A DNA stretch of 64,000 bases from Nocardia sputorum (GTDB lineage Bacteria; Actinomycetota; Actinomycetes; Mycobacteriales; Mycobacteriaceae), in assembly GCF_027924405.1 (NCBI RefSeq), contig NZ_AP026978.1:2728001-2792000 (forward strand). Direction: 5' to 3'. The position numbers and the translations under genes were made by a program. Shown here piece by piece: positions 15,144 through 24,726 of the stretch (within the stretch, counting starts at the first letter, position 1; every line of letters starts with the position of its first letter). The notes beneath the pieces are model-generated. The model saw only the letters and a list, made by a program, of their open reading frames with translations, searched no databases and was not told the DNA's origin.

Positions 15144-16784
15144 ATGACGACCTCGTCCGAATACGACAGTCGCCTGCGGAGTCTGGCCGCCGAGAAATTC
15201 GGCTGGCCGCACCTGCGCGACGAGCAGCTGACCGCCATGGAGCACATCATGGCCGGTCGGGACGTGCTGGTCGTGCTGCCGACCGGTGCCGGTAAGTCGG
15301 CCATCTACCAGGTGCCCGCGTTGTTGCTGGACGGTCCGGCCGTGGTGGTGTCGCCGCTCCTCGCGTTGCAGCACGATCAGATCGAGAGCATCGGTGACAG
15401 CAGGGCCCCGGGCGCGGTCGCGTTGAATTCCACTCAGAGCAGAAGCGAACGCCGAGCGGCGTGGGCTGCCCTGCGTCGCGGCGCTGCCGAATTCGTCTTC
15501 CTCTCGCCGGAGCAGCTGGCCAACGATGATCTGGTCGACGAACTCGCCGGTTTGCGGGCTTCCCTGTTCGTGGTGGACGAGGCACATTGTGTTTCGGCGT
15601 GGGGGCACGACTTCCGGCCGGACTATTTGCGGCTGGCCCCGGTGATCGAGCGACTCCGGCATCCGAGGGTGATCGCTTTGACGGCGACCGCCGCACCACC
15701 GGTCCGCCGCGAGATCGTGAACCGGTTGGGCATGCGCGACCATCGCGAGGTGGTCGCCAGTTTCGATCGGCCCAACCTGCACCTGGCTGTCGACCGATAC
15801 ACCGGCGACTCCGAGAAGCGCGACGCGGTGATCACGCGCATTCGAACCCTGACCGCCGACCCGGCGACCGGCCGCGGACTCGTGTATGTGGCCAGCCGCA
15901 AGGACAGCGAGTTCTACGCCGAAGAATCAGCCGCGGCCGGTATCCGGGTCGCGGCCTACCACGCGGGCATGAAGGCCGCGGTCCGCGACCAGGTGCACCA
16001 GCGCTTCCTTTCCGGCGAGATCGATGTGGTCGTGGCCACCTCGGCATTCGGGATGGGCATCGACAAGCCCGACGTCCGTTTCGTCGTCCACGCGTCGGCG
16101 CCGGATTCGCTGGACTCCTACTACCAGCAGATCGGCCGGGCGGGACGGGACGGCGAGCCCGCCCAGATCCTCTTGTTCTACCGCCCCGAGGATCTGAGCC
16201 TGCAGAAGTTCCTCACCGCGCGAGCGGTCCCGGAGGACACCATCGCGGAGGTCGCCCACGCCCTGTACCGGCATGATCGTCCCGTCCGACCGTCCCAGCT
16301 CGAGGTCGACGCCGCCCCCGCTCGGCGCACGCGGGCGATCAACCTGCTCGAACAGGTCGGCGCGATCACGAACACGGAAAGCGGTCTCTTGCAGCCAGAT
16401 CCCGGGGGCACCCCCGGCCGGGCGGTCGAGCAGGCGGCGGACGCGGCGCGGGCGTACGAAGAACTGACTCGCTCGCGCATCGAGATGATGCGCGGCTACG
16501 CCGAGACGACCAGCTGCCGACGGCAGCATCTCCTCGGGTACTTCGGTGAACAGCTGCTCGACCCGTGTGGCAACTGCGACACCTGTGCTATGGGAACCGC
16601 CGCGCGGCGCGCACCGGGCGCCACCGAGTTCCCTGCGAACACCACTGTGCGGCATCGTGATTGGGGGGCAGGGACGATCATGTCCGCCGAGGCCGATCGC
16701 ATCACGGTGCTGTTCGAGGAAGTCGGTTACAAGACCCTGTCCCTGCCGGAGGTGCGTGAGCGCCATCTGCTCAGCCGAGCCTGA
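15144..16784 (+). CDS. recQ: RecQ-family ATP-dependent DNA helicase
   Basis: The 546-residue protein contains the helicase motifs in order: Walker A PTGAGKS (K51), DEAH box (residues 145-148, VVDEAHCVSAWGHDFR), a TATA motif III, and the C-terminal helicase half with SAFGMGIDKPDVRFVVH and QQIGRAGRDG. A zinc site of the RecQ-Ct region is kept (C458, C475, C478, C481). After it comes a short domain (about residues 495-546) in place of a classical HRDC domain, with RHRDWGAGTIM. It unwinds DNA during recombination and repair. The ATG at 15144 is immediately before the conserved start. It is monocistronic, and the 178 bp to the opposing gene show no clear terminator. Confidence 0.92.
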   Translation: MTTSSEYDSRLRSLAAEKFGWPHLRDEQLTAMEHIMAGRDVLVVLPTGAGKSAIYQVPALLLDGPAVVVSPLLALQHDQIESIGDSRAPGAVALNSTQSRSERRAAWAALRRGAAEFVFLSPEQLANDDLVDELAGLRASLFVVDEAHCVSAWGHDFRPDYLRLAPVIERLRHPRVIALTATAAPPVRREIVNRLGMRDHREVVASFDRPNLHLAVDRYTGDSEKRDAVITRIRTLTADPATGRGLVYVASRKDSEFYAEESAAAGIRVAAYHAGMKAAVRDQVHQRFLSGEIDVVVATSAFGMGIDKPDVRFVVHASAPDSLDSYYQQIGRAGRDGEPAQILLFYRPEDLSLQKFLTARAVPEDTIAEVAHALYRHDRPVRPSQLEVDAAPARRTRAINLLEQVGAITNTESGLLQPDPGGTPGRAVEQAADAARAYEELTRSRIEMMRGYAETTSCRRQHLLGYFGEQLLDPCGNCDTCAMGTAARRAPGATEFPANTTVRHRDWGAGTIMSAEADRITVLFEEVGYKTLSLPEVRERHLLSRA

Positions 16785-16962
16785 GGCGCGTCCTTGGGCG
16801 CTCTGGATCGTTCGTGACCGGTCGCGGCGGAACCGAGTCTGTCCGGACCGCGGGCCGGCCGAAGTCGCCGACGCGGTACCGGCCGACCTGCGTGCCGGGT
16901 TGCGAACGGCGTCGGTGCGGCGAGAGCGGACGCTGGTGAAGGGTGAGCGTGCGCGGACCGCG

Positions 16963-17391
16963 TCATGGGCGCTGGAAGTGCCATTGCTGGACGTCGCTGG
17001 TGGGCACGTAGTGGGTCAAACCGATCTGTTCGGTGCCGATGTCCGGTGCCGATAGGGCGAGGACGAGGTCACTGGCGGGCCAGACGGCGATGCGGTAGCA
17101 ATCGGGCTGGGTTTCGTCGGTCATGATCTGCCATCCCATCGGAGTCCCGCTGCATTCGACATGCGCCCCTTCGCACACCAGGTCGAGGCCCAGGCGGGTG
17201 CCGGTGCGGCCGTTCGCGATGAACCAGATCCCTTCGCCGAATTCCGGCGCGCTCGACAACAGCCAGTGCTGCCAGCCGTCCTCGACACCCGGTTCGCCTA
17301 CGACTCTGACCTGATCACCGCTGTCGAGCGACAGCACCCGACCCGTGCCGACGTTGACGATGCGATACACACCCTCATCCAACTCAGCCAC
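16963..17391 (-). CDS. Beta-trefoil (ricin-B-like) protein
   Basis: The 142-residue protein repeats a trefoil pattern: GVYRIVNVGTGRVLSL at the start, GIWFIANGRTGTRLGL in the middle and DCYRIAVWPASDLVLAL near the end, each about 45-50 residues apart. QxW motifs occur at WQHW and at the C-terminal VQQW. This fits a single ricin-type trefoil, as in lectin modules or trefoil protease inhibitors (I66-like). No signal peptide is visible, so it appears cytosolic. The ligand is unknown. It converges on recQ and has 311 bp of unassigned DNA upstream. Confidence 0.65.
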   Translation of the reverse strand: MAELDEGVYRIVNVGTGRVLSLDSGDQVRVVGEPGVEDGWQHWLLSSAPEFGEGIWFIANGRTGTRLGLDLVCEGAHVECSGTPMGWQIMTDETQPDCYRIAVWPASDLVLALSAPDIGTEQIGLTHYVPTSDVQQWHFQRP

Positions 17392-17702
17392 AATCCGCCG
17401 TCCTCACTGTGTGCCCGGATCCGTGCCACCCGCAGGAGCGCCGGCGGAAGATCGGCATCTGGCGGCTGGGCCTGTGGTCCGGGAGAATTCGTGCACTACC
17501 GAACTACCCGGCCGGGGATGAGTGAATCACGTCGATCCGGCGAATCAGCCGGAGTCGTGCGGTCGCGCGGCAGGTATCGCGCTCCCCGGGCCTGCGGATG
17601 CCGGCGCTGTCCGGATCACCGATGCCCGCCGCCGGTGACTCCTTCGCGGTGTCCGTCGGCGATGTGGTTGCGGAGTAAGAGGCCGCGTCGGGTTCGTGCA
17701 GA
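17392..17702. other. 311-bp intergenic region, nothing assigned
   Basis: The interval lies upstream of the trefoil gene and downstream of the epimerase gene, both on the minus strand. No frame has family resemblance. It probably holds the promoter of the trefoil gene, but no clear -10/-35 pair is visible. Confidence 0.45.
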
Positions 17703-18680
17703 TCAGCGGGCGGCGGCGAGCGCGGCGAGCGTCTCGGCGGAGGTATGGGCCGGCTTCCAGCCGAGATTCCGCTTCGCACGGCTGGTGTCCATGACGACGG
17801 GCGTGCGGACGATGTGCAGCCACTCGAGGGTGGCCGGCACGAAGGGGAGGCGGGCGAGGGCCGCGGACGCGGCGGTGGCGGCGACCGCGGGGACGCGCAC
17901 CGGCCTGCCGCCCAGTGCGGACACCACGTCGGACAGGGTGAGCGTGCCGTCGCCCGCGATGTTGTAGGCGCCGGGCGGCGCATCCGCGGTGGCGGCCAGC
18001 GCGATGGCCGCGGCCACGTCGTCGTGGTGGACGAGTTGCAGCGGGTGGCCGGGATCGGGAACCACCGGCTTGAACAAGGAATTCGACCGGGCCAGCGTAC
18101 GCAGCGGGCCGGGAAGCTTCTCCCACGGCAGGTCGTGCAGGGCCGGCGCCTGAGGACCGGCCACGATGCACGGCCGCAGCACGAACACCTCGAGGCCGGA
18201 GCCCGCGGTGATCTCCGTGAGCGCCGCCTCGCACGCGGCCTTCTGCTCGGAGTAGTAGTGCTCGGGCGAGCCGTCGGGCGGCACGTCCTCGGTGATGGGG
18301 GAGGGATTGTCCGGGTGGTAGCCGTAGGCGGCGACCGAGGACGTGTAGACGAGGCGGCGGGGCCGCTCGGCGGTCGCTGCCGCCTCGAAGACGTGGCGGG
18401 TGCCCGCGAGGTTCACCCGCGCGCTCTCCTCCCGTGAACCCATGATCACGAACGCCAGGTGGATCACCACGTCGGCGTCCGCGACGAGTGCGTCCACGGC
18501 GGCGCGATCGAGAATGTCGCCGCGCCGGTACTCGGTCTTCGTCCAGCCGTGCGCGGCGGGGTCGAACGGACGGCGGGCCATTCCGACGATCCTGTCCACA
18601 GCGGGGTCCTGTTCGAGCGCGGTGACGGCGGAGATGCCGATCTCGCCGGTCGGCCCGGTGACGGCGACGGTGATACCCAT
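17703..18680 (-). CDS. NAD-dependent epimerase/dehydratase (extended SDR)
   Basis: The 325-residue protein has the extended-SDR Rossmann motif VTGPTGEIG (residues 7-15), the LVYTSSVAAYG strand (110-120) with the catalytic Ser, and YSEQK (Y143, K147). Overall length and order fit NAD-dependent epimerases/dehydratases or reductases of sugars and related compounds. The substrate cannot be deduced, and the gene is 3.8 kb away from the glycan locus and isolated, so I do not assign it there. Upstream (18681 onward) is a long unassigned leader shared with the divergent NCS1 gene. Confidence 0.8.
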   Translation of the reverse strand: MGITVAVTGPTGEIGISAVTALEQDPAVDRIVGMARRPFDPAAHGWTKTEYRRGDILDRAAVDALVADADVVIHLAFVIMGSREESARVNLAGTRHVFEAAATAERPRRLVYTSSVAAYGYHPDNPSPITEDVPPDGSPEHYYSEQKAACEAALTEITAGSGLEVFVLRPCIVAGPQAPALHDLPWEKLPGPLRTLARSNSLFKPVVPDPGHPLQLVHHDDVAAAIALAATADAPPGAYNIAGDGTLTLSDVVSALGGRPVRVPAVAATAASAALARLPFVPATLEWLHIVRTPVVMDTSRAKRNLGWKPAHTSAETLAALAAAR

Positions 18681-19153
18681 GCGACCGGGATTCCCCGACG
18701 CCCGTGAGCGAAACGGTGCCGCGGGCTTCGCGTTGCCGCTGGTGCCACACTCGGTCGGTCGGTTCGTCGGATCGTAGCGTCCCTGGTGCCGGGTGAGAGG
18801 GACCCCGGCGGCGGCGAAGACTCAGCGGTTCGATGACGAGCGGGCGCCCGCTCCCGGATCTTGCTGCCGCTACATAGCGAGCCGTTGAATAGTGACTTAT
18901 AGCTGGTCTATTCGGTGTCATGCCCTGGCATAACGGCTGGCTGCGCCTGCGTGTAGTCGAGCGTCGGACGGTCAACTCCTGTTGCCCGAGGATGTTGCCC
19001 GCTGTGCACCCGTCTCTGGCCGTCCTAGTTGTCCTGTCAACTTCAGTTACGAAGAACTCATTCGACCCATACAATGAGCCGATAAACAACGGCTCGATAT
19101 CTAGGTGCGCGTGGCTGGTCTCGGTCCCGCCGCCGTCGAGGAACGGATGCCCC
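18681..19153. other. 473-bp divergent intergenic region
   Basis: No convincing gene is present. The part from about 18870 to 19100 is unusually AT-rich for this window (TTATAGCTGGTCTATTCGG and similar), which suggests promoter or horizontally acquired DNA. An ATGCC-CT-GGCAT dyad near 18921-18934 is a weak operator candidate. A long in-frame extension of the NCS1 gene begins at 18920 but has no protein-like character. Confidence 0.4.
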
Positions 19154-20638
19154 ATGGCTATGAGTTCAGCGAAGCCCTCGGACTGGTCCTTCGAGCGGAA
19201 AGGCGCCGAATGGGTCGCCGATGAGGAACGTCGCGGTAAGCCGCGCGCCTTGTTCTGGCCGTGGGCGGGCACCAGTTGCAATGTGGTCTTGGTGTCGTTC
19301 GGCCCGTATGTCACCGCGCTCGGCCTCGACTGGCATCTGGCAGCGCTCGCTGCCGCGGTGGGAGCGGTCCTGTCCTTTCTGCTGCTCGCCTTGGTGTCGT
19401 TGGCCGGGCAGCAGGGCGGGGCGGCGACCATGGTGGCCGGCCGGGCCGCATTCGGCTTCCACGGCAACAAGATCCCGGCGCTGCTGAGTTATCTCGCGTT
19501 GGTCGGGTGGGAGACCTTTTCCGCGGTCTTGGCGACCCTGGCGGCTCGCACCGTGGCACATCGGCTCGACCCGGATATGGATACCGGACCGCTCATGGTC
19601 GGCACCCTGCTCACGGTCATCGTGGTGACCACGGTGATCGGCATCTACGGTTGCCACGTGATCCTGCGGATCCAGAAGTGGTTCGCCATGGCGTTCACCG
19701 CGCTGTCCGTGGTCTATGTCGTGCTGACGCTGCCCAGGATCTCGTTCGCGACGCATGGCCAGGTGAGCCTGGGCGCGTTCGTGGGCGGCGTGATGCTGGT
19801 CGCCAACACGCTCGGTCTGAGCTGGGTCAACTGCGCCGCCGACTACACCCGCTACCTTCCCCGGGACGCCGACAAGCGTGCGCTGGTGGGCTGGATCACC
19901 TTCGGCGGCACCGCTCCGGCACTTGTCCTGATGGGATTCGGGACCGTTCTGGCAGTCGGGGATCCGGATGTCGCGGCGCTGGCCGCGACCGATCCGATCA
20001 GTGCGCTGTCGGCTCATCTGCCGACCTGGTTTCTGGTGCCCTATCTGATCCTCGCGCTGGTCGGCTTCGTGTCGGGCTCCATCATCGGCCTCTACTCGTC
20101 AGGACTCGCTCTGCAAACAGTGGGCGTCCGGGTCCCTCGGCACTACACGGTCCTGATCGACGCCGTTCTGATCGCGGCTGCCGGTGGCTATGTGGCCTTC
20201 GCCGCGCCCGGATTCTTCGCTCCGTTTCAGGCCTTCCTGACCACGACCGGTGTCGTGATGGCCGCATGGACCGGAATCTTCGTGGTCGACCTGTGGCAGC
20301 GTCGCCGAATCGGATACGACCGGACAGCGCTGTACAGCCCGGTCGGCGGCTACGGAAAGGTGAACCGCGCCGGGGTCGGTTGCCTGATCGTCGCGACCCT
20401 CGTCGGGCTCGGTCTGGTCACGTCGCCCGATCCGCATATCGGTCCGCTGCTGGGCTACCTGTTCACACCAGCTGCCCGCGCGGGCGGATTGGGCAGCAGC
20501 AACCTCGGTGTTTTCGTCGCCTTGGTCCTCGCGAGCGTCGGGTATGCCGCTCTGCACCGAGTGCGTCCGCCCGCACCGGGGCGCACGACCGAGTCGATCG
20601 AGAGTCGGGATTCCGAGCCGGCCCGAGTCCCGGCGTAG
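19154..20638 (+). CDS. NCS1-family purine/cytosine permease
   Basis: The 494-residue membrane protein has about 12 hydrophobic spans. The start (residues 30-60: LFWPWAGTSCNVVLVSFGPY) and TMVAGRAAFGFHGNKIPALLSYLALVGW segments are typical of NCS1 cytosine/purine permeases, and WVNCAADYTRYLP is the helix 6 region. It should import a nucleobase or similar compound. ATG 19154 is preferred to the longer frame because a GAGGAACGG ribosome site lies upstream and homologous-looking sequence begins with SDWSFERKGAEWV; ATG 19160 is a close alternative. No catabolic partner gene is adjacent. Confidence 0.85.
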   Translation: MAMSSAKPSDWSFERKGAEWVADEERRGKPRALFWPWAGTSCNVVLVSFGPYVTALGLDWHLAALAAAVGAVLSFLLLALVSLAGQQGGAATMVAGRAAFGFHGNKIPALLSYLALVGWETFSAVLATLAARTVAHRLDPDMDTGPLMVGTLLTVIVVTTVIGIYGCHVILRIQKWFAMAFTALSVVYVVLTLPRISFATHGQVSLGAFVGGVMLVANTLGLSWVNCAADYTRYLPRDADKRALVGWITFGGTAPALVLMGFGTVLAVGDPDVAALAATDPISALSAHLPTWFLVPYLILALVGFVSGSIIGLYSSGLALQTVGVRVPRHYTVLIDAVLIAAAGGYVAFAAPGFFAPFQAFLTTTGVVMAAWTGIFVVDLWQRRRIGYDRTALYSPVGGYGKVNRAGVGCLIVATLVGLGLVTSPDPHIGPLLGYLFTPAARAGGLGSSNLGVFVALVLASVGYAALHRVRPPAPGRTTESIESRDSEPARVPA

Positions 20639-20952
20639 TCGGGAGCCTCTACGGCAGTGCGAATTCCGAGGTCCACACCACTCGTCCGCTGGGGTGACAC
20701 CGCCGGCGTCGAGCGCGGCGGACCCTCCTTCGCGTGCCTGTACCAAGCGTCGGCCGTGCATGCGGCCACCAGCCGATGCGATCGTGGCCTCCCGCCGGCT
20801 ACCCTTTCTGACATTCGGCGCCGACGAATCCGGTGATCCGCCATCGGGGAGTCGGGCGGGCCCGATCGAGGGATGGGACCGAGTCCTCGGGCGAATCATA
20901 CTGAGCCGGTGCCTTTTTCGTTCGTGTCGGTACCTGCCGCTAATCTGCTCGC
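20639..20952. other. 314-bp intergenic region, nothing assigned
   Basis: Frames here look like shadows. The last 50 bases before 20953 (CATACTGAGCCGGTGCC... TACCTGCCGC) probably contain the promoter of the following gene; no operator-like symmetry stands out. Confidence 0.45.
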
Positions 20953-21615
20953 ATGGTCGGACCGGACTCGGCGCTGCGCCGACTGACCCGCGATGCGCGG
21001 AAGTTGCTGCAACCCTATGGCTTCGACGGCCCGGAGGCCGTATGGGTGCGGGTGGTACCGGGTGGTGTGGCCTGCGTCGGCCGCTCCCGAACCGTGCGTA
21101 CCTGGACCGATGGGCAGCAAGAGTTGAAGTTCGGATTGACCCTGAGCGCTACGCCCACCGCTTGGTGGGAATTCTGTAATCGGCGCAACGCGCAGCGCGG
21201 TCTGCCGCTGGTGCCGCTCGAAGAGGCGACCGGACCGGGGCTGATCGACGACCACCCGCTGCCGGAGGATCTGACGGCGTTGTGGTCCCTGCGGGTGGAC
21301 CCGGCGCAACCTGGCCGGGCATTGCAGTCGGACGTCGACGTCATCCGCGCCGAGCTGCCCCGGCGGGTGCACGCCTACGCCCGCCGGGCGTTGCGGTTGC
21401 TGGAACCGGGCCGGTACCTCGAGGAACTGATGGCGCTGCCGGACCCGGTGATCGGAACGTGGGAGGCGATTGTCGTCCTGCTCGCGGACCGCGGGCCGGG
21501 TCCGCAACTGGAGGATGCGTTCGACCGATTCCGGGCGTGCTGCGTGGACGAGGACACCGCGGCCTACGCGGCGGACGTCATCGCGTACGCACGAGGCCGC
21601 GCGGCGCGGGTGTGA
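20953..21615 (+). CDS. Hypothetical protein, 220 residues
   Basis: The protein begins MVGPDSALRRLTRDARKLLQPYGFDG and continues with VWVRVVPGGVACVGRSRT and LKFGLTLSATPTAWWEFCN. This order (helix, strand pair, 'WWEF') is reminiscent of DUF4304-type proteins, whose function is unknown, but the match is not firm. The C-terminal half is helical (residues about 125-220). There is no signal or membrane segment. Codon use matches the surrounding genes and the start is clear, so I consider it a real gene. It converges on the hypothetical gene at 21668. Confidence 0.65.
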   Translation: MVGPDSALRRLTRDARKLLQPYGFDGPEAVWVRVVPGGVACVGRSRTVRTWTDGQQELKFGLTLSATPTAWWEFCNRRNAQRGLPLVPLEEATGPGLIDDHPLPEDLTALWSLRVDPAQPGRALQSDVDVIRAELPRRVHAYARRALRLLEPGRYLEELMALPDPVIGTWEAIVVLLADRGPGPQLEDAFDRFRACCVDEDTAAYAADVIAYARGRAARV

Positions 21616-21667
21616 GCGCGCGGCCGGCGCCGATCATCGGCGTCGGGCCGTGTTCACACGGGTCGCG

Positions 21668-22261
21668 TCAGCCGGCGAACGCGGGGAGTGCCGCGAATTC
21701 CGGCGCGAGCCGGGCGGTCGGGACGGTGTGCGCGATCCAGCGACGGGCACGGCTGAGCGGATGCTCGGGAAACTCTGCGTCCCAGCGGATGTCGTCGGCC
21801 GCGTTGTACGGCAGCCGACCCCGCACCTCGGGCGCGTAGGGATGCGGCGGGAACATATGGTCGAAACCGATCTTGGTGGCGAGGAGGGCCTCGCGCACAC
21901 CTGTGGTGCCGGTCTCGGGGCAGAGGATCTGCAGGACCGCGCTGCTGCGGGCCTTCGGGACGATCACGGACGCGGCGAACACCAAGCCCTGTGGCTGGTT
22001 CGGCAGCGGCAACTTCTCCATGCGCAGCAGCGCAGGCTGCGCGTCCAGCCACACCACGAAAGCTTCGATGAGGCAGCCGTTCTGCGCGCTTCTCTCGGCC
22101 AGGCGGCGGCGCAAGGTTTCCAGATCATCCAACGGCGCGGGCAGATCCGGGACGAGGTCGAAATACGACACGTTCACCGTGTCACCGGTCCGAGGATCGC
22201 GCCAGGTCGCGCTGTCGACCTGCTGCATTTCCCCGATGTCGAACGAAATAGGCACCGGCAC
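21668..22261 (-). CDS. Hypothetical protein, 197 residues
   Basis: The protein starts MPVPISFDIGEMQQVDSATWRDPRTGD and reads as a soluble alpha/beta protein with conserved-looking turns (FFDLVPDLPAPL-like YFDLVPDLPAPLDD; LRMEKLPLPNQPQGLVF; YNAADDIRWDAEFPEHPLSRAR). The final segment (residues about 150-185) places a DDIRWDAEFPEHPLS motif that recurs, in my recollection, in uncharacterised actinobacterial proteins. I do not assign a family. It lies 199 bp downstream (in transcription) of nothing coding; its promoter is in 22262-22460. Confidence 0.65.
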   Translation of the reverse strand: MPVPISFDIGEMQQVDSATWRDPRTGDTVNVSYFDLVPDLPAPLDDLETLRRRLAERSAQNGCLIEAFVVWLDAQPALLRMEKLPLPNQPQGLVFAASVIVPKARSSAVLQILCPETGTTGVREALLATKIGFDHMFPPHPYAPEVRGRLPYNAADDIRWDAEFPEHPLSRARRWIAHTVPTARLAPEFAALPAFAG

Positions 22262-22460
22262 AGATTATCCGCAGTCCACGGGTGCGGACGTCCGCGGTGG
22301 AGACCCACGAGGACTCCGACCCGCTCCAGCGGAACCGGAGCTGCGAACAAAGCTCATCTGGATACTCGGATATGCGCATTAGAACATGAATCTTCCCATC
22401 ATCGAGTGCCCTGGTTGGGGGGTCGGGGACTCGGCTCGGTTCTCCGTTCGCCACGGCCGA

Positions 22461-23783
22461 TCAGGCTCGGCTGCTGTCCGAAGCGCCGGTGGTGCCGTTG
22501 CCCAACAAGGTGAAACCGGTGCCGGTGAGCAGCTGCTCGTCGAGCAGGTTCCGGGTGTCGACGATCACGGGCCGGTCGACGTCGGTCGCGAGCTTCGCCC
22601 AGTCGAGCGAACGGAATTCGGGCCACTCGGTGAGAATCACGAGCGCGCCGGCATCCTTCGCCACCAGGTACGGATCGTCCACCACTCGAATACCGTCGAG
22701 ATCAGGGGTGCCCGCCGGGACGCAGGGGTCGTACGCGGTGACCGTGGCATCGTGCCGGGAGAGCTGCCTGGCGACCGCGACGGCGGGGGAGTCGCGCAGG
22801 TCGCCGGTACCGGCTTTGAAGGCGAGGCCGAGCACGCCGATGCGGGTCCCCGACAGCGAGCCGTCGACCGCGCCGGTCACCGCGCGGCGGATCTTGCGCA
22901 ACACCATCGCCTGCTGGTGATCGTTGGCGCGCAGGGTGTCTCGGACCAGAGCGAAGTCCACTCCGGATGCCTCCGCGGCCCGCAGCAGCGCGCGCGTGTC
23001 CTTGGGCAGGCACGAGCCGCCCCAGCCGGGGCCGGGAGCCAGGAAAGCGGGTCCGATCCGGTCGTCCATGCCCATCGCGCCGGTGACCTTCGTGATGTCG
23101 GCGCCGACCCGTTCACACAATTCGGCCAGCGTGTTGACGAACGAGAGTTTCATCGCGAGAAAGGCATTGCTGGCGTATTTGGCGAGTTCCGCGCTGGCCG
23201 AATCCGTGCGCAATACCGGCGCGCCGGTTCCGGCGTACAACGCCGCGACCCGCTCGGCCGACTCCTGATCGGGCTCGGCCGCGCCGACGACAACTCGGTC
23301 GGGGTGCAGGAAGTCCTCGACCGCGTGTCCCTCCCGGAGGAATTCGGGGTTGCTGACGACCGCGGTGCTCGCGAGACCGGACAGGGCGGCGATCCGCGCC
23401 GCCGTCCCCACCGGGACGGTGGACTTGGTGACCAGCACGCAATCCGGCGGTAGCACCGTGGACAACGCCTCGAGCGCGTCCTCGAGCACGCCGAGATCCG
23501 CCGTGCCGCCGGTGCCCATGGGGGTGGGCAGGCACAGCAGGACCACTTCGCATTCGTGGAGCGCTTCGGGATCCGACATGAAGACGAGCCGGTTCTCCGC
23601 GAGCCCTTCCCGCACCAGCTCCGGTAAGCCGGGCTCGACGATCGCGACCGTACCCGCGCGCAGAGCGGCTACCTTGGCCTCGTCGTTGTCGACACAGACC
23701 ACATGATGGCCCAAGTGGGCGAGGCAAGCGGCGCTGGTCAGCCCCACATAACCGGCGCCGACCACGCCGACGCGGCTACCCAT
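22461..23783 (-). CDS. ugd: UDP-glucose 6-dehydrogenase
   Basis: The 440-residue protein has the N-terminal Rossmann motif GVVGAGYVGL (residues 6-15) and the catalytic Cys C258 in GPGWGGSCLPKDT, with the central helix and second Rossmann domain of the UDP-glucose/GDP-mannose dehydrogenase family. It oxidises UDP-glucose to UDP-glucuronate with two NAD+. UDP-glucose specificity is inferred from the UDP-glucuronate decarboxylase-like gene in the same cluster. The ATG (23781-23783) overlaps the stop of the upstream GT9 gene by 8 bp, so it is the last gene of the eleven-gene operon. The C-terminal tail (TTGASDSSRA) is short and polar. Confidence 0.9.
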   Translation of the reverse strand: MGSRVGVVGAGYVGLTSAACLAHLGHHVVCVDNDEAKVAALRAGTVAIVEPGLPELVREGLAENRLVFMSDPEALHECEVVLLCLPTPMGTGGTADLGVLEDALEALSTVLPPDCVLVTKSTVPVGTAARIAALSGLASTAVVSNPEFLREGHAVEDFLHPDRVVVGAAEPDQESAERVAALYAGTGAPVLRTDSASAELAKYASNAFLAMKLSFVNTLAELCERVGADITKVTGAMGMDDRIGPAFLAPGPGWGGSCLPKDTRALLRAAEASGVDFALVRDTLRANDHQQAMVLRKIRRAVTGAVDGSLSGTRIGVLGLAFKAGTGDLRDSPAVAVARQLSRHDATVTAYDPCVPAGTPDLDGIRVVDDPYLVAKDAGALVILTEWPEFRSLDWAKLATDVDRPVIVDTRNLLDEQLLTGTGFTLLGNGTTGASDSSRA

Positions 23784-24726
23784 GGCGCACCTTCGCCCCG
23801 AGCAAACCGGTTGCGGCGGTGAGCACATGCTCGGGCCGCAGCCTCAGCAGCCCGGGATCCGGATGGCCGGAATGCGGATCGCCGACGGTCCCGGCCCAGA
23901 GTGTCACGTGCTGTTCCGCGTCGGCGGGCGGCCCCCACCGCTGCGGCGGTGTGGGGCCGAACAGCAGGACCGACGGTGTGCCGAAGGCGGTGGCGAGGTG
24001 CCCGACGCCGGTGTCGCCGCAGACGACCAGCGCCGCGTCGGCCACCAGCGCGGCGAGTTCGATCAGGCCGGTGCGCCCCGCGTACACCGCGGTGGGTGGT
24101 AGGCCGGCCTGCTCGGCGACCGCGTTCGCCAGCCGAATCTCCTCGCGCGTGCCGGTGATCACCACGCGGTGGCCGTCGGCGCCGAGTTCGCGGGCCACGC
24201 GAGCGAATCGTTCGGAGGGCCAGCGGCGTGCGGGATGCGCCGCGCCGGGATGGATCACGACCACGTTCGACTCGGCGGCGGGCGCCGGGGGAGCAGGCAG
24301 CCGCAGCGCGGTGGGATCGGCATGGATCCGGCTGTACCCCAGCAGCAGACACCAGCGGTCCACTTCGTGCACGTCCTCGCGCCACTCGGGGCCGGGCAGT
24401 CCGGGGTAGTCCGAATGGTGATGCGTCAGCAGCGTTTCGGGACGCGCCGCCAGGAGGTCACGGATGCTCTCCGGTCCGCTGCCGTGCAGGTTGACCGCCA
24501 GTCTCGGGGGCGCCGCGTGCCATCGCAGCGCACCCAGTCCCGCGGTCGGCAGCAGTTCGTCGACCGCGTCGATGAGATCGACAAGATCGCGCAGCGATTC
24601 CGGTGCGGCGAGCACCACACGGTCTTCCGGGTAGGCGTTTCGTAGCCCGCGCAAGGCGGGCACGGCGGTCAGCAGGTCGCCGAGCCCGAGCGCGCGCAAC
24701 ACGAGAATCGTGTCGCTCAAGGCCAC
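23776..24726 (-). CDS. Glycosyltransferase family 9 (heptosyltransferase-like) protein, first copy
   Basis: From the GTG at 24726 the protein has 316 residues. The N-terminal VLRALGLGDLLTAVPALRGLRNAYP is the ADP-heptose:LPS heptosyltransferase (GT9) signature, and the C-terminal domain shows the IHPGAAHPARRWP strand and CGDTGVGHLATAFGTPSVLLFGPTPPQRWGP. GT9 enzymes transfer heptose from ADP-heptose. An ATG at 24747 would add seven residues; I prefer the GTG because GGAAGAGGG lies just before it. It overlaps the SDR gene upstream by 10 bp and ugd downstream, so translation is coupled. With gmhA and hldE in the same operon, ADP-heptose is the likely donor. Confidence 0.8.
   Translation of the reverse strand: MALSDTILVLRALGLGDLLTAVPALRGLRNAYPEDRVVLAAPESLRDLVDLIDAVDELLPTAGLGALRWHAAPPRLAVNLHGSGPESIRDLLAARPETLLTHHHSDYPGLPGPEWREDVHEVDRWCLLLGYSRIHADPTALRLPAPPAPAAESNVVVIHPGAAHPARRWPSERFARVARELGADGHRVVITGTREEIRLANAVAEQAGLPPTAVYAGRTGLIELAALVADAALVVCGDTGVGHLATAFGTPSVLLFGPTPPQRWGPPADAEQHVTLWAGTVGDPHSGHPDPGLLRLRPEHVLTAATGLLGAKVRHG

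Noticed and set aside
18920..19153. N-terminal extension of the NCS1 permease
   Set aside because: The extra 78 residues are Cys- and Pro-rich without homology character, lie in an AT-rich leader, and a ribosome site is found before ATG 19154.
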